9,689 nucleotides of DNA from assembly GCA_021156245.1 (NCBI GenBank), contig JAJNBO010000055.1, positions 1-9,689 on the forward strand, read 5' to 3'. A program made the position numbers and the translations under genes. Source of the stretch: Ramlibacter sp. GTDB lineage: Bacteria > Pseudomonadota > Gammaproteobacteria > Burkholderiales > Burkholderiaceae_C. The first letter of the stretch is position 1, and each line of letters opens with the position of its first letter. Below, in pieces: positions 9,504 to 9,689 of this stretch. Under the pieces are notes generated by a model. It was not told the DNA's origin and did not search any database. It worked only from the letters and a program-made list of their open reading frames with translations.

Positions 9504-9532
9504 CTCCCCTCCCGGCCTGCGCCAGGGAGAGC
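9504..9532 (-). terminator. GC-rich hairpin after the dehydrogenase gene, possible terminator or intergenic repeat
   Basis: CCCTCCC (9507-9513) pairs with GGGAGAG (9525-9531) around an 11-base loop. The seven-position stem is complete in minus-strand RNA if one G-U pair is allowed; the plus strand has a mismatch there. It begins seven bases past the gcdH stop and precedes the kinase promoter, a sensible place for a terminator. No T-run follows, so it may instead be a dispersed intergenic repeat. Confidence 0.4.
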
Positions 9533-9538
9533 AGAGGG

Positions 9539-9689
9539 TCAGAAGGCGGCGATGCCGGTCTGGGCGCGCCCCAGGATCAGGGCGTGGATATCGTGGGTGC
9601 CTTCGTAGGTGTTCACCACCTCGAGGTTGACCAGGTGCCGGGCGACGCCGAATTCGTCGCTGATGCCGTTGCCGCCCATCATGTCGCGG
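9539..9689 (-). CDS. gcdH: Glutaryl-CoA dehydrogenase, C-terminal fragment (5' part outside the window)
   Basis: The last 49 codons of an FAD-dependent acyl-CoA dehydrogenase, ending at TGA (9541-9539). The segment [20 protein letters not shown], then [20 protein letters not shown] and RAQTGIAAF, is very close to the tail of glutaryl-CoA dehydrogenase, which oxidises and decarboxylates glutaryl-CoA to crotonyl-CoA in lysine, tryptophan and benzoate breakdown. The Glu in TYEGT corresponds to the catalytic base (Glu370 in the human enzyme, from memory). The [20 protein letters not shown] pattern is more specific to this family than to short-chain acyl-CoA dehydrogenases in general, but only the tail is visible. 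Same strand as the kinase gene, separated by a hairpin and a candidate promoter, so probably an independent unit. Confidence 0.85.
   Translation of the reverse strand, partial: RDMMGGNGISDEFGVARHLVNLEVVNTYEGTHDIHALILGRAQTGIAAF

Overview
The window is GC-rich DNA from a proteobacterium. Protein sequences, gene order and start-site signals suggest a betaproteobacterium of the Burkholderiales, probably Comamonadaceae-like; this is inference, with no marker gene to prove it. It reads as ordinary chromosomal metabolism. There is no phage, insertion sequence, CRISPR array, tRNA or rRNA.

Positions 1-6622 (minus strand) hold a compact propionyl-CoA to succinyl-CoA operon, transcribed right to left: methylmalonyl-CoA mutase (4460-6622), the MeaB/ArgK-type G3E GTPase that protects the mutase (3404-4438), the carboxyltransferase (beta) subunit of propionyl-CoA carboxylase (1897-3429), and its biotin carboxylase (alpha) subunit (1-1887, cut by the window edge just before the biotin-attachment site). 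The genes overlap or lie within about 20 bases of each other, so one mRNA and translational coupling are likely. The carboxylase makes (S)-methylmalonyl-CoA, an epimerase not present here must convert it to the (R) form, and the B12-dependent mutase makes succinyl-CoA for the TCA cycle.

Positions 6623-6704 are a divergent control region. On the plus strand it has a very good sigma70-type promoter (TTGATA, 17 bp, TAGAAT) whose predicted start falls on or next to the ATG of a GntR/FCD-family regulator (6705-7340), so that mRNA is probably leaderless. A short AT-rich palindrome overlaps the promoter elements and is a candidate operator. The regulator probably controls the operon and itself.

Positions 7341-7411 are a convergent gap with an imperfect hairpin and three GCCTACG repeats. 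Positions 7412-9430 (minus) encode a membrane-bound tripartite hybrid sensor kinase (six predicted membrane helices, HisKA/HATPase, receiver, HPt). Its own promoter and a strong ribosome binding site set the start at 9430 rather than 9463. Positions 9539-9689 (minus) are the last 49 codons of a glutaryl-CoA dehydrogenase, separated from the kinase by a GC-rich hairpin.

I found no clearly novel system. The points most worth checking are the leaderless regulator promoter, the REP-like hairpin between mutase and meaB, and the orphan hybrid kinase.
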